Positions 32,670 to 41,922 of a stretch of 64,000 nt of DNA are shown here, piece after piece. Source of the stretch: Bacillota bacterium (lineage in GTDB: Bacteria; Bacillota; Clostridia; Lachnospirales; Lachnospiraceae); NCBI GenBank assembly GCA_023450835.1, contig JAEXGM010000255.1:24997-88996 (forward strand), read 5' to 3'. The notes under the pieces were generated by a model that saw only the letters and a program-made list of their open reading frames with translations, did no database searches and had not been told where the DNA came from. The translations under genes were made by a program, and so were the position numbers. Positions within the stretch are counted from its first letter, which is position 1. Each line of letters opens with the position of its first letter.

Positions 32670-33560
32670 TTAAGCATTATTATAAGTAAAATCCACAAAC
32701 CCCTGCAGCCATATGTTTCCCTTAAATCTTCTGCCTACTAAGGGTTCTCCGTAAAGGTCATTCTTATTAATTGCTACCTGAAAAATAACATCGTTACAGG
32801 AAATTCCAAGATTATAAATCTCCTCCCCCGTAATATCATTCTTTATTGTTTCCAGATCTAATATTGTTCCAAGGATTGTATAATTATCGGATTCAGAGCC
32901 ATAGGGGGTAAAAGTTGTTTCAACAATTGTATAGATATCTTCCACTTTTGCCCGCCTTGATATCATTGCATACATATCAATATCATCAATTGTAAGGCTG
33001 TCAATGGCCTCCTGATTTCCCTTCTTCGCTTCTGTTATTAATTGCCTTCTATACTGCACTTCTGCAGAATTGCTCTTTACAAGCTTTTCATCTCTTTCCA
33101 GCGGAAGTAATACCTTGCCGGATATGGACAGAGCTGATAAATATATGGGGTAAGGCCTGTCAAGCTGATTTCTGTCCTTTAACTCATCAAAATAATCTAC
33201 AACATTCTGAAGGTAAAAAATTAAAGAAACACCAAGTCTTACATCATCGCTCATGCCGGTATAAGCGTCCGTATCCACTCTTTTAATAATGGATAAGTCC
33301 TCTTTTGTGCTCATGTAGCTTCCTTTAACATAAGGAAAGTAATGTTCCATATAGAACTTTCCTTCCTTATCATAGTCACCTCTGACTGTAATACCGAATT
33401 GTTTTCCAAACAGTCTGGTAACCTCAGCTAACATTCTTCCATCCTGAGAAGTATAAACTCTCTTTTCAGAAGGAACTTCTGTAATCAAACTTATTAATTG
33501 TTCCAGGTCCAATCTATCTTTAATATTAGAAAAACCAATTGCTCTCAAAAAACTATGCAT
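32670..33560 (-). CDS. DUF3881-like conserved protein
   Basis: 296 residues, soluble, no catalytic motif recognised. The N-terminus MHSFLRAIGFSNIKDR and the central DVRLGVSLIFYLQNVVDYF resemble the DUF3881 group seen in Lachnospiraceae, but I assign this from memory of the family, so treat it as tentative. AGAGG precedes the ATG. It is followed by the tRNA-Arg gene on the same strand. No functional clue from neighbours. Confidence 0.65.
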   Translation of the reverse strand: MHSFLRAIGFSNIKDRLDLEQLISLITEVPSEKRVYTSQDGRMLAEVTRLFGKQFGITVRGDYDKEGKFYMEHYFPYVKGSYMSTKEDLSIIKRVDTDAYTGMSDDVRLGVSLIFYLQNVVDYFDELKDRNQLDRPYPIYLSALSISGKVLLPLERDEKLVKSNSAEVQYRRQLITEAKKGNQEAIDSLTIDDIDMYAMISRRAKVEDIYTIVETTFTPYGSESDNYTILGTILDLETIKNDITGEEIYNLGISCNDVIFQVAINKNDLYGEPLVGRRFKGNIWLQGFVDFTYNNA

Positions 33561-33883
33561 AATAACCTCTTTTCTGAATATCCAATTTTATTGAGTATTC
33601 AACAATACGTAGCAGTTTCTTTGGAGTATTCCTCTATTATTGGAATACCTTAGTTGTCATACATAATTTAACTTTCTCATTGACACCCTTACATACCGCA
33701 GGACTGATTACGGTATTGCCCAAATAAGAAATGTGATTCTTTCTAATTCACATTACCTCCTGCTAAATACAATAATTAGATTACCTTATTATATGGAGGT
33801 TAGCTTATTTAACATACCCATAAAAGAAAATTTCATTGAATATGAATTACTTATAACACATTTCAATACGGCTGGCAAGTAAA
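33561..33883. other. Intergenic, DUF3881-like gene to HD-GYP gene
   Basis: AT-rich. A small stem GTATTCC/GGAATAC (33626-33648) lacks a T-run. A minus-strand AGGAGGTA-ATG near 33755 is followed at once by TGA, so no gene is called. Confidence 0.4.
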
Positions 33884-34969
33884 TTACTTGATTTCATCAT
33901 ATTCTTCTGTCTCCAGTGCATCTACAATCATAGTAGACAGCTCTGATTTCAAATCCTTCTCAATCCACTTGTCATAATTATTGCCATTCATATCCACCAG
34001 CATACGCAGAACAGGCCTGGTAGGGCATTTACCGTTTTGTTTAATGACAATTGCCTTCTCGCCCTTATTCGTTAAAACAATCGTTCCATTGGGATAAGCC
34101 GCTACCAACTCCATAAAGCAGTTTACAGCCTCAAAATCAAACTTAATACCAGCCTGGCTCAGAATATAATCCAACGCGTGATGTACTTTTAATTTAGGCA
34201 TCATGAAACCATAGACCAGGCTGTCAAAGGTATCACATATTGCTACTATCTTACTTCCAATTTTAATTTTATCGCCTTTTTTATGAAAAGGAAAACCTGT
34301 CCCATCATTTCTCTCATGATGGCAGAGAATAATATCCTTCGCAGCGGCAGGAAGCCAGCTTTCCTTTATAACAGAAGAATAACCATATACAACATGTTTC
34401 ATTAGCTCTTTCTGCTCTTCTTTGCTGCTTTTAAGGTAATTACAATCCAGATAATCAATTTTGACCAGATTATACCCCATATCGTGCAATAAGCTTCCAA
34501 TTGCAATATGTCTTACTCTTTCTTTGGGCATCTTCATTTTTAGTGCTATTAAAACCGACATGGCACAAACATTCAAGGAATGTGAATATGTACTTTCGCT
34601 TTTCTTTCGGATACCGGATATACTGTATAGAACATTGGGAGAATTTATAATGTCACAGATAATACCTTCTGCGATGTTTTTAATTTCTTCCAGTTCACCA
34701 TACCCCTGATAGGTATAGCGTTCAATTATATCCCTCACAATATCCTGGCATTCTTCTTTTATCTTCTCTTCAATATTATCTTCTTCATTAATACCGGCAG
34801 ACAACTCATCTTCCACGCAAATATAATTATAGCCCAGTTCTTTCAATCTCCTGGCATATTCTATTTTTACAGGGGAACCTGCTGTCATTATTACAATACC
34901 ACTGTCAGAAATAATATCTTTCGCAAGTAATTCATGTCCCTTGATTGCATCAAGTAACACCTTTCTCAT
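33884..34969 (-). CDS. HD-GYP domain protein, likely cyclic-di-GMP phosphodiesterase
   Basis: 361 residues. The N-terminal about 120 residues are an unassigned domain seen in other clostridial HD-GYP proteins; the HD-GYP domain follows. Metal-binding residues are visible in HSLNVCAMS, LLHDMG, CHHERNDGTGFP and CDTFDSL. The signature is GFP rather than GYP, a common variant. It should hydrolyse c-di-GMP to pGpG or GMP in the cytoplasm. GAGGTG precedes the ATG. It is monocistronic, divergent from adhE. Confidence 0.85.
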   Translation of the reverse strand: MRKVLLDAIKGHELLAKDIISDSGIVIMTAGSPVKIEYARRLKELGYNYICVEDELSAGINEEDNIEEKIKEECQDIVRDIIERYTYQGYGELEEIKNIAEGIICDIINSPNVLYSISGIRKKSESTYSHSLNVCAMSVLIALKMKMPKERVRHIAIGSLLHDMGYNLVKIDYLDCNYLKSSKEEQKELMKHVVYGYSSVIKESWLPAAAKDIILCHHERNDGTGFPFHKKGDKIKIGSKIVAICDTFDSLVYGFMMPKLKVHHALDYILSQAGIKFDFEAVNCFMELVAAYPNGTIVLTNKGEKAIVIKQNGKCPTRPVLRMLVDMNGNNYDKWIEKDLKSELSTMIVDALETEEYDEIK

Positions 34970-35280
34970 ATAAACACCTCAGGTATATACAAAAGGAATC
35001 TGGCGATATCCTTTGTATTCTCTATATTAAACGTATTCTTAAGCTTCTACTTAATACAATATCGAATAAATGTTGTGATGTCAATAAGCATGTAAAAAAT
35101 ACTTTATAGTAATTGTTAATTAAATAACAATATTGACTTTCAAGCAAACATTTTTTATGCAAAATGTCGATTTAACGGAAGTTGAACAATACAGTGCTTT
35201 CAGCTATTATGCAATATGTATATTTTAACGACTATTTGGGTATAATATTGGTTGGTAATTTATGCATGATTTACAAATGA
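34970..35280. other. Divergent intergenic region left of the adhE promoter
   Basis: AT-rich, no gene. It presumably contains the leftward promoter of the HD-GYP gene. No conserved RNA fold recognised. Confidence 0.35.
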
Positions 35281-35285
35281 TTTAT

Positions 35286-35314
35286 TTGACAAAATAAAAA
35301 CAATCTGATATATT
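35286..35314 (+). promoter_or_regulatory. adhE promoter
   Basis: TTGACA (35286-35291), 17-bp spacer, TATATT (35309-35314), a near-consensus sigma-A promoter about 80 bp before the start codon. Confidence 0.7.
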
Positions 35315-35340
35315 GGGAGTGTAAAGAAAAACAATTCAAC

Positions 35341-35358
35341 TTGTTAATAATTTAACAT
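35341..35358. promoter_or_regulatory. Rex-type operator in the adhE leader
   Basis: TTGTTAATAATTTAACAT differs at one position from the Rex consensus TTGTTA-N6-TAACAA. It lies downstream of the promoter and 33 bp before the adhE start, placed to block transcription when NADH is low. Confidence 0.75.
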
Positions 35359-35391
35359 TAAATAAATTTTAAACTTAAAGGAGGATTTACC

Positions 35392-38007
35392 ATGAGTGAG
35401 AAAAATCAACCAACCCCCCAGGAACATGTAGATCAACTGGTAAAAAATGCTCAGGTAGCTTTAAAGGAATTCATGAACTTTAATCAGGAACAGATAGATA
35501 ACATCGTTCAAGAGATGGCATTGGCAGGTCTTTCAAAGCAACAGTATCTGGCTAAATTAGCTGTTGAGGAAACTCAAAGAGGTATTTATGAAGACAAGAT
35601 TACAAAGAACATTTTTGCTACCGAATATATCTGGCACTCCATTAAATATCAGAAAACAGTAGGTATTATCGAGGATAACGAAGAAGAAGATTATATGACA
35701 GTAGCTGAGCCTATCGGTATTGTGGCTGGTGTAACCCCTGTTACAAATCCTACTTCAACAACAATGTTTAAGATTATCTCCTGTATCAAAACCAGAAATC
35801 CCATTATATTCGGTTTTCATCCCAGTGCTCAGCAGTGCTCAAAGGCTGCCGCACAGACCTTATATGATGCAGCATTAAAAGCAGGTGCTCCTAAAAACTG
35901 CATCCAGTGGATTGATTATCCTTCCGTAGAAGCAACTTCCGTCCTTATGAATCATCCTGGTGTGGCTTGCATCCTTGCAACCGGCGGCCCTGGAATGGTA
36001 AAAGCTGCTTATTCCAGCGGAAAACCTGCACTTGGCGTTGGTCCCGGAAATGTACCTTGCTTTATCGAAAAGACAGCTGTTTTAAAACGTTCCGTAAATG
36101 ATCTTGTTTTATCAAAATCTTTTGATAACGGTATGATTTGTGCTTCTGAGCAGGCAGCTATCATCGAAGCTCCGGTTTATAAGGAAGTTATAGAACTTAT
36201 GAAAAAAGCCGGCTGCTATTTTGCAACAAAAGAAGAAATCAAAAAACTTGAACCTGTAGTTATAAATATTGAAAAGAGAAGTGTAAATCCTGCTATCGTA
36301 GGCCAGTCACCTGCAGCTATCGCAGCTCTTGCCGGTTTTACAATTCCTGCAGATACTAAAATCTTATGCACTGAGATTGAAGGTGTCGGTAAAGAATATC
36401 CCCTGTCTATTGAAAAGCTATCCCCCGTATTAGCAGTAGTTAAAGCAAAAGATGTGGAAGATGGTATGGTACTTTGCGAAAAGATGTTAGCAAATGGTGG
36501 TATGGGTCACTCTTCCGTACTTCACTCTACTGATCAGAATGTTATTGAAGAATTCTCTAACAGAATGAAGACAGGACGTATCATTGTAAACTCCCCTTCC
36601 ACTCACGGTGCAATCGGTGATTTATACAACACAAATATGCCATCCTTAACACTTGGCTGCGGTTCTTATGGCGGAAACTCAACAACTCACAATGTATCTG
36701 CCGTTGACCTTGTAAATATCAAGCGTGTAGCTAAGAGGAGAAACAATATGCAATGGTTCAAGATTCCCAGCAAAATATACTTTGAATCAGGGTCAACTGC
36801 TTACCTGGCTAAGATGCCCGGAATAACAAAGGCTTTCATTGTTACAGACCCTTCCATGACACAACTTGGATATGTTAATAAAGTTTTGTATCAATTAAGA
36901 AAAAGAGAAGAATATGTACACTGCGAAATCTTTGACCAGGTTGAGCCCGATCCATCTCTTGAAACAATTATGAGGGGTGTAGACTCCATGAATAAATTTA
37001 AACCTGATGTAATTATTGCATTAGGTGGTGGTTCCGCTATTGATGCCGCTAAGGGTATGTGGTTATTCTATGAGAATCCGGAAGCAGACTTTAAGAATAT
37101 GTCCCTTAAATTCCTGGATATCAGAAAACGTACCTATAAGTTCCCTCAGTTAGGAAAGAAAGCTAAGTTAGTTGCTATTCCTACCACATCCGGAACCGGT
37201 TCAGAGGTTACTTCCTTTGCTGTTATATCCGACAAAGAAGAGAATAAGAAATATCCCCTTGCCGATTATGAGTTAACTCCCGATGTAGCAATTATAGATC
37301 CCGATTTCGTTATGACAGTACCCAAGAATTCAACTGCCTGGACAGGTATGGATGTTTTAACACATGCTATCGAAGCATATGTCTCAATACTTGCTTCAGA
37401 TTATACAGATGCACTCGCCATCCATGCAATAGAAATGGTCTTCACTTATCTGAAGAGATCCTATGAGTTCGGTGAGAAGGATCCTGTAGCCAGAGAGAAA
37501 ATGCACAATGCATCTACCATTGCAGGTATGGCCTTTACCAATGCTTTCTTAGGAATCAACCATTCCCTCGCTCATAAATTAGGCGGAGAATATCACATTC
37601 CTCACGGTTGTGCAAATGCAATATTACTTCCTCATGTTATTAGATACAACGGTACCTCCTGCCCTACTAAGTTCACCTCCTGGCCTAAATACGAAAGCTA
37701 CATTGTAGGCGATAAGATATTTACCTTAATGAAGAAGTTAGGATATGCACCTAAGAACAATGATGATGCTGTAGAAATCTTAGCAAAAGAAGTTGAAAAA
37801 TTAAATGCATTCTTAGGAATTCCTGCTACATTAAAGGAATATGGAATTGATGAAAAGCACTTCCTTACAAAGGTTAACAATTTAGCTGATTTAGCTTTCG
37901 GAGACCAGTGTACAACAGCTAATCCCAGACTTCCATTAGTATCTGAATTAGAAGATTTATATTTAACTGCATACTATGGAAAAGATAATACACCTGCCAA
38001 GAAATAA
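35392..38007 (+). CDS. adhE: Bifunctional acetaldehyde-CoA/alcohol dehydrogenase
   Basis: 871 residues. The N-terminal aldehyde dehydrogenase half (to about 440) has catalytic Cys250 (GMICASEQA) and reduces acetyl-CoA to acetaldehyde. The C-terminal iron-dependent alcohol dehydrogenase half (from about 455) carries GGGSAIDAAKG, GTGSEVTSF and the Fe-binding histidines in HAIEAYVS, NHSLAHKLG and PHGCANA. It makes ethanol and regenerates NAD+ during fermentation, and the family assembles into spirosomes. It is monocistronic, with a strong promoter, AAGGAGG, a Rex-type operator and a strong terminator, all consistent with redox control and high expression. Confidence 0.97.
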   Translation: MSEKNQPTPQEHVDQLVKNAQVALKEFMNFNQEQIDNIVQEMALAGLSKQQYLAKLAVEETQRGIYEDKITKNIFATEYIWHSIKYQKTVGIIEDNEEEDYMTVAEPIGIVAGVTPVTNPTSTTMFKIISCIKTRNPIIFGFHPSAQQCSKAAAQTLYDAALKAGAPKNCIQWIDYPSVEATSVLMNHPGVACILATGGPGMVKAAYSSGKPALGVGPGNVPCFIEKTAVLKRSVNDLVLSKSFDNGMICASEQAAIIEAPVYKEVIELMKKAGCYFATKEEIKKLEPVVINIEKRSVNPAIVGQSPAAIAALAGFTIPADTKILCTEIEGVGKEYPLSIEKLSPVLAVVKAKDVEDGMVLCEKMLANGGMGHSSVLHSTDQNVIEEFSNRMKTGRIIVNSPSTHGAIGDLYNTNMPSLTLGCGSYGGNSTTHNVSAVDLVNIKRVAKRRNNMQWFKIPSKIYFESGSTAYLAKMPGITKAFIVTDPSMTQLGYVNKVLYQLRKREEYVHCEIFDQVEPDPSLETIMRGVDSMNKFKPDVIIALGGGSAIDAAKGMWLFYENPEADFKNMSLKFLDIRKRTYKFPQLGKKAKLVAIPTTSGTGSEVTSFAVISDKEENKKYPLADYELTPDVAIIDPDFVMTVPKNSTAWTGMDVLTHAIEAYVSILASDYTDALAIHAIEMVFTYLKRSYEFGEKDPVAREKMHNASTIAGMAFTNAFLGINHSLAHKLGGEYHIPHGCANAILLPHVIRYNGTSCPTKFTSWPKYESYIVGDKIFTLMKKLGYAPKNNDDAVEILAKEVEKLNAFLGIPATLKEYGIDEKHFLTKVNNLADLAFGDQCTTANPRLPLVSELEDLYLTAYYGKDNTPAKK

Positions 38008-38025
38008 ATAGAATGTCTGAACAAC

Positions 38026-38052
38026 AAAAAGTCCGCTTTTAGCGGACTTTTT
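38026..38052 (+). terminator. Terminator of adhE
   Basis: AAAAAGTCCGCT / AGCGGACTTTTT, 3-nt loop, 19 nt after the stop codon. The T-run is T5 and the A-run on the other side makes it potentially bidirectional. Confidence 0.9.
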
Positions 38053-38091
38053 GCTTTATATCTTTTTAGGATTTCATACCTATCTATCGTA

Positions 38092-38604
38092 TTATTCCAT
38101 ATAGTTTTTATATTTTTTTGCTTCTTCCAAAGCTGCCTTTTCTTCTGAGGAAAGAACAACAAAAGATTCGCCCTTGATAATTTCTTTAATATAAGTATAG
38201 CAGCCTTCTCTTGTTGAGTGCATTGAATTTAAAAGAAATCCATTGTTTTCATCATTTAATATAGCAAGTACAAAACTTAATTTACCGCCCATTTCATGAA
38301 AAGCATCATACTTTATTATTCCGATTTTTTGATAGGTAACTAATAAATTCTCGAAAATCTTCTTTATCTGTTCGGTGTGCAAACTACTCTCATTTCTTAA
38401 AGCCTCTAATTCATTAAACTTACCCTCGAATTGCTGCTCAAGAGATTTGCCATTGGCACCTTCCATGAACTTCTTGTATCTTTTTTTAAGTTTAGCTGAT
38501 TTTACAAATAAAACAATAAGACATATAAACATTATCAATATAATTGCTGCCATTCCTAATACAATGTAAGTCAAATAATCAGCTATGTAGTCATTAAGTA
38601 ACAT
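38092..38604 (-). CDS. DUF4446 family membrane-anchored protein
   Basis: 170 residues. One N-terminal membrane helix (about 11-33), a basic and coiled-coil segment (about 35-85), then a small domain with NLLVTYQKIGIIKYDAFHEMGGKLSFVLAILN, the landmark of DUF4446. The function is unknown, but the gene is regularly found next to parB in clostridia, as here (12 nt from parB), so a role linked to chromosome segregation or the cell envelope is conceivable. AGGAGA precedes the ATG. Confidence 0.85.
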   Translation of the reverse strand: MLLNDYIADYLTYIVLGMAAIILIMFICLIVLFVKSAKLKKRYKKFMEGANGKSLEQQFEGKFNELEALRNESSLHTEQIKKIFENLLVTYQKIGIIKYDAFHEMGGKLSFVLAILNDENNGFLLNSMHSTREGCYTYIKEIIKGESFVVLSSEEKAALEEAKKYKNYME

Positions 38605-38616
38605 TTGTGTTCTCCT

Positions 38617-39516
38617 TTAATGTATTGTTTCAAATAATTCCAGTATGCGTTCCAGCTCTTCTACTGAATAATATTCAATTTCAATTTTACCGTTATTATC
38701 ATCTTTCTTCTTAATGGATACTTTTGTACCCATAATTTTTTTAATTTTTTCTTCGATATCCCTATAGACAGCAAGGTTTTCCTTGGATATAGCCACCTCA
38801 TTCTTTACTTCTTCGACACCCTTTAAGATTTTCTTGACCAGCTTCTCGGTTTCTCTAACACTTAACTTCTCGTCGAATACTTTCATGGCAGCTTGGTATT
38901 GAAGCTCTCCGTCTTCTATTCCTAATAATGCTCTTGCATGACCTCCTGATATCATATCATCAATAAGCATCTGCTGTACTCTACTGTCCAGCTTTAATAA
39001 TCGCATTACATTGGTAATAGTTGTCCTGCTTTTTGATACTTTTTCAGCGACTTCATCTTGTTTCAGGTTAAATTCTTTAATTAAATTTTGATATGCTAAT
39101 GCTTCTTCAATTGGGTTGAGATCTTCTCTCTGTATATTCTCAATCAAAGCAATTTCAACAATCTCTTGGGAACTGTAGTTTTTCACAATAACAGGAATTT
39201 CTTTCAGACCAGCCAACTTAGCAGCTCTCCATCTTCTTTCTCCTGCAATTATTTCATAATATTTATCTTTTTTTTGAACAATAAGAGGCTGAATAATCCC
39301 ATGCTGTTTTATAGAATCTGCAAGTTCGTGAATAGAATCTTCATCAAAATGCTTTCTTGGTTGGCTCTTATTTGGTTCTATTTCATTAATAGAAATTAAT
39401 GTTTCACGTGAAACATTAAGCATGTCCTTTGTTTCTGTATTTTCTTTTACCTTATCACTTCTATCCGGTATCATAGAGTCAAGGCCTTTTCCTAATCCTT
39501 TTTTCGTTCCAGGCAT
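38617..39516 (-). CDS. parB: Chromosome-partitioning protein ParB (Spo0J)
   Basis: 299 residues. The ParB/Srx N-domain contains GERRWRAAKLAGL (CTP-binding box 2, about residues 93-105), the helix-turn-helix lies at about 150-185 (VAEKVSKSRTTITNVMRLLKL), and a C-terminal dimerisation region ends the protein. It loads on parS and spreads as a CTP-dependent clamp, recruiting SMC. A perfect parS site lies inside this gene and another 600 bp upstream of parA. It follows parA closely. Confidence 0.95.
   Translation of the reverse strand: MPGTKKGLGKGLDSMIPDRSDKVKENTETKDMLNVSRETLISINEIEPNKSQPRKHFDEDSIHELADSIKQHGIIQPLIVQKKDKYYEIIAGERRWRAAKLAGLKEIPVIVKNYSSQEIVEIALIENIQREDLNPIEEALAYQNLIKEFNLKQDEVAEKVSKSRTTITNVMRLLKLDSRVQQMLIDDMISGGHARALLGIEDGELQYQAAMKVFDEKLSVRETEKLVKKILKGVEEVKNEVAISKENLAVYRDIEEKIKKIMGTKVSIKKKDDNNGKIEIEYYSVEELERILELFETIH
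39400..39415. promoter_or_regulatory. parS site inside parB
   Basis: TGTTTCACGTGAAACA, the exact 16-bp palindromic ParB-binding consensus, located near the 5' end of the parB coding region, as in Bacillus. Confidence 0.95.
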
Positions 39517-39551
39517 ACGTTTCTCCTAACATATTTATACTTAGTATGTAA

Positions 39552-40313
39552 TTAAGCTTTATTTATAACTTCATCTGCCAAATCTCTATATCCTTCTGCA
39601 CCGGCAGACTTTGGATCATACATATTTATAGGCAATCCATGACTTGGTGCTTCAGCCAATCTGACATTTCTGGGTATTATCGTCTTGTATATATTTTGTT
39701 TCAGGTTTTCTTTCACATTTTCAACCACTTGCAAGGATAAATTCGTTCTGGCATCATACATGGTAAATACCACACCCTCTATATCAAGGTCAGGATTTAA
39801 TCTTTCTCTTACTAAATTTATTGTATGTATTAACTGAGATAAACCTTCTAATGCATAATACTCACATTGAATTGGTACAAGCACTGTATCTGCAGTAGTC
39901 ATTGCATTAATTGTTAAAGTATTCAGAGATGGAGGACAATCTATTATAATAAAATCATAATTATCTCTTATTTTCTCAATTTCCTTCTTTAATATGTATT
40001 CTCTTTCATCTATGCCGATTAATTCTATTTCAGCACCGGCAAGATTGACATTTGACGGAAGCAATGACAAGTTTTCATATACATTTTCAATTAAGCATTC
40101 AGAAATATTACAATTACCTATTATCAAATCGTATATGGTATACTCAATTTCATTTTTCTTTACACCAAGGCCACTCGATGTATTTCCCTGTGGGTCAACA
40201 TCAATAGTTAGTACTTTTTTTCCTTTTTCAGCAAGACACGCAGAGAGGTTAATTGATGTTGTTGTCTTCCCTACTCCCCCTTTTTGGTTTGCGACCGCTA
40301 TTATTCGACCCAT
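39552..40313 (-). CDS. parA: Chromosome-partitioning ATPase ParA (Soj)
   Basis: 253 residues with the deviant Walker A KGGVGKTTTSIN at the N-terminus (Lys signature residue), Walker A' region DVDPQGNTSSGLG, and Walker B FIIIDCPPSL. ParA dimers bind DNA nonspecifically and move or regulate replication initiation together with ParB and DnaA. AGGAGG precedes ATG. It is upstream of parB on the same strand, the standard origin-proximal arrangement. Confidence 0.96.
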   Translation of the reverse strand: MGRIIAVANQKGGVGKTTTSINLSACLAEKGKKVLTIDVDPQGNTSSGLGVKKNEIEYTIYDLIIGNCNISECLIENVYENLSLLPSNVNLAGAEIELIGIDEREYILKKEIEKIRDNYDFIIIDCPPSLNTLTINAMTTADTVLVPIQCEYYALEGLSQLIHTINLVRERLNPDLDIEGVVFTMYDARTNLSLQVVENVKENLKQNIYKTIIPRNVRLAEAPSHGLPINMYDPKSAGAEGYRDLADEVINKA

Positions 40314-40696
40314 TATTTCCTCCTAAAGAATACTCTTTCCGTATATCAGGTGTAAACGTTATTTTTCTTTTGAACTATAATATTTAAAAAATAGTATATT
40401 ATATATTTCACTTCAAAAAATCTTACGTTTTTTACTTTTTAAGCATAAAAAGTTATTGTGTCACTTACTTAATAATTCAGTAGTTACTTATCATCTTCAA
40501 TTCAGTATCTTGTTTAATATTAAGTATTAAATTATTCATTGTTTTCTAGAATTTTTATAGATGCTATGTATTGTTATATTGCAACTAATTCTTTGATACC
40601 AAACTATAACACAGAACACTGATTAATTGAAGAATTCAACCCAAAAAGCACTTAATTAATATATATATATTTCTTTCATAAGTACTATTCTCTTGT
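40314..40696. other. AT-rich intergenic region upstream of parA
   Basis: No gene. Several poly-T and TA-rich stretches. Presumably contains the parA promoter. Confidence 0.4.
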
Positions 40697-40750
40697 ATCT
40701 CTATATCTTTTTTTATCTCTATATCTTTTTTCATCTCTATATCTTTTTTA
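40697..40750 (+). repeat. Three tandem 18-bp repeats
   Basis: ATCTCTATATCTTTTTTN occurs three times in a row (40697, 40715, 40733). Pyrimidine-rich, non-coding; the period is not a match to known direct-repeat binding sites. Confidence 0.85.
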
Positions 40751-40911
40751 TTATATCATTAATAAATTTATTTATCTATAAAAATACCAAATTTTTTATT
40801 AACCAGTCTAACTTTTTAAATTCTTCACATGACTATATTGATTCTAATGTCGTCAATGCCATTATTAACGGTATTTTTTATTTGGATTTTAGATAACTAC
40901 ATTAATTTTAA

Positions 40912-40927
40912 TGTTTCACGTGAAACA
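40912..40927. promoter_or_regulatory. parS site upstream of parA
   Basis: Second exact TGTTTCACGTGAAACA palindrome, in the intergenic region 1.5 kb from the one in parB. Confidence 0.95.
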
Positions 40928-40998
40928 TTTTATTGTCACATCTATAAATCAAAATAAACTTCATACTAATTTTATATAACTTAACATACTAATCATCC

Positions 40999-41098
40999 TC
41001 TTCCCAACGCTCCTCATATTTGGTCCGAGGGTTCCGAGGATTTCACAGCCACATGCATTTATGTGAAAATTATCTTTTTAATTTTTACATTACCTATT
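40999..41098 (+). repeat. Dispersed hairpin repeat, copy 3 (degenerate)
   Basis: Contains CCCAACGCTCCTCATATTTGG, CCGAGGATTTCACAGCCA and TGTGAAAATTATCTTTTTAA, all shared in order with the copies at 44.6 and 60.6 kb. A short internal duplication (CCGAGGGTTCCGAGG) disturbs the stem. Confidence 0.75.
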
Positions 41099-41124
41099 TA
41101 ATTACAGTAATTTTTAACAATAAA

Positions 41125-41151
41125 AATGAGACCGTTATAGCAGGTCTCATT
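41125..41151. terminator. Terminator of the two-component operon
   Basis: AATGAGACC (41125-41133) pairs with GGTCTCATT (41143-41151). On the minus strand it is followed by TTTTTATT. It lies 124 nt past the response-regulator stop. Confidence 0.75.
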
Positions 41152-41274
41152 TTCTATCATTATTACATATGCTGCTTTATTTTACTGCTCTAACATGCTA
41201 TCCATAACATATCAGATTATTTTAATACATACCAGATTTCTTAATGCTTACATTATACTATTTTTCTAATTATT

Positions 41275-41922
41275 CTAAAAAACTTCTACTATATTATTTT
41301 TGATTGCATATACAGCAGCCTGCGTACGATCAGAAACTGATATTTTCCTGAAAATATTAGAAACATGATTCTTCACAGTTTTTTCGCTTATTGAAAGATT
41401 ATAAGCTATCTCTTTATTAAACAATCCTTCTGTGATTAATTTTAAAACTTCCATTTCACGTTTGGTAAGAAGACTTTCACTGGATGTCATATCTTCTTTG
41501 CCTTCTAATTTCTCATTAAGCAGAGGAATCATATTTGGCTGAATATATGTCTCTCCCCTATATACCGCAAATATTGCTCTTCTTAATAAATCGCTTTCGG
41601 AATCTTTTAAAATGTAACCATTCACACCAATTTCTACAGCTTTTAATAAATACTCAATTTCATTATGAATAGTTAGTATTAAGACTTTGGTAGTAGATTT
41701 CATCTCCCTCAGTTTTTCTAATACTTTTAAACCACCCATTCTCGGCATATTTATGTCCAATAATAACACATCCGGTTTCTTGATTTCCAGCTGCTCAAGA
41801 CACTCAATACCATCCCCTGCTTCACCTACGACCACAATATCTCCCTCTAATTCTAAGAGCTGCTTTAAACCTTCTCTTATCATCTTGTGGTCATCTGATA
41901 TAACTACCCTTATACTATTCAT
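41275..41922 (-). CDS. NarL/LuxR-family response regulator (DegU-like)
   Basis: 215 residues. Receiver domain with acidic pocket DDHK near the N-terminus, phospho-acceptor aspartate in LLLDINMPRMGG (about residue 56) and Lys in YILKDSES (about 106). C-terminal HTH LTKREMEVLKLITEGLFNKEIAYNL...VKNHVSNIFRKI (about 150-195). It overlaps the histidine kinase gene by 8 nt, so they are a pair. The targets are unknown; the architecture is that of DegU. Confidence 0.9.
   Translation of the reverse strand: MNSIRVVISDDHKMIREGLKQLLELEGDIVVVGEAGDGIECLEQLEIKKPDVLLLDINMPRMGGLKVLEKLREMKSTTKVLILTIHNEIEYLLKAVEIGVNGYILKDSESDLLRRAIFAVYRGETYIQPNMIPLLNEKLEGKEDMTSSESLLTKREMEVLKLITEGLFNKEIAYNLSISEKTVKNHVSNIFRKISVSDRTQAAVYAIKNNIVEVF

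Noticed and set aside
33640..33770. Minus-strand AGGAGGTA-ATG followed immediately by TGA and then about 30 open codons
   Set aside because: A selenocysteine or recoded start was considered, but there is no supporting RNA structure, no known family, and a 30-codon open stretch is common by chance.
40681..40750. CRISPR-like direct repeats
   Set aside because: Three contiguous 18-bp units without spacers and without cas genes are simple tandem repeats. No CRISPR array was found anywhere in the window.
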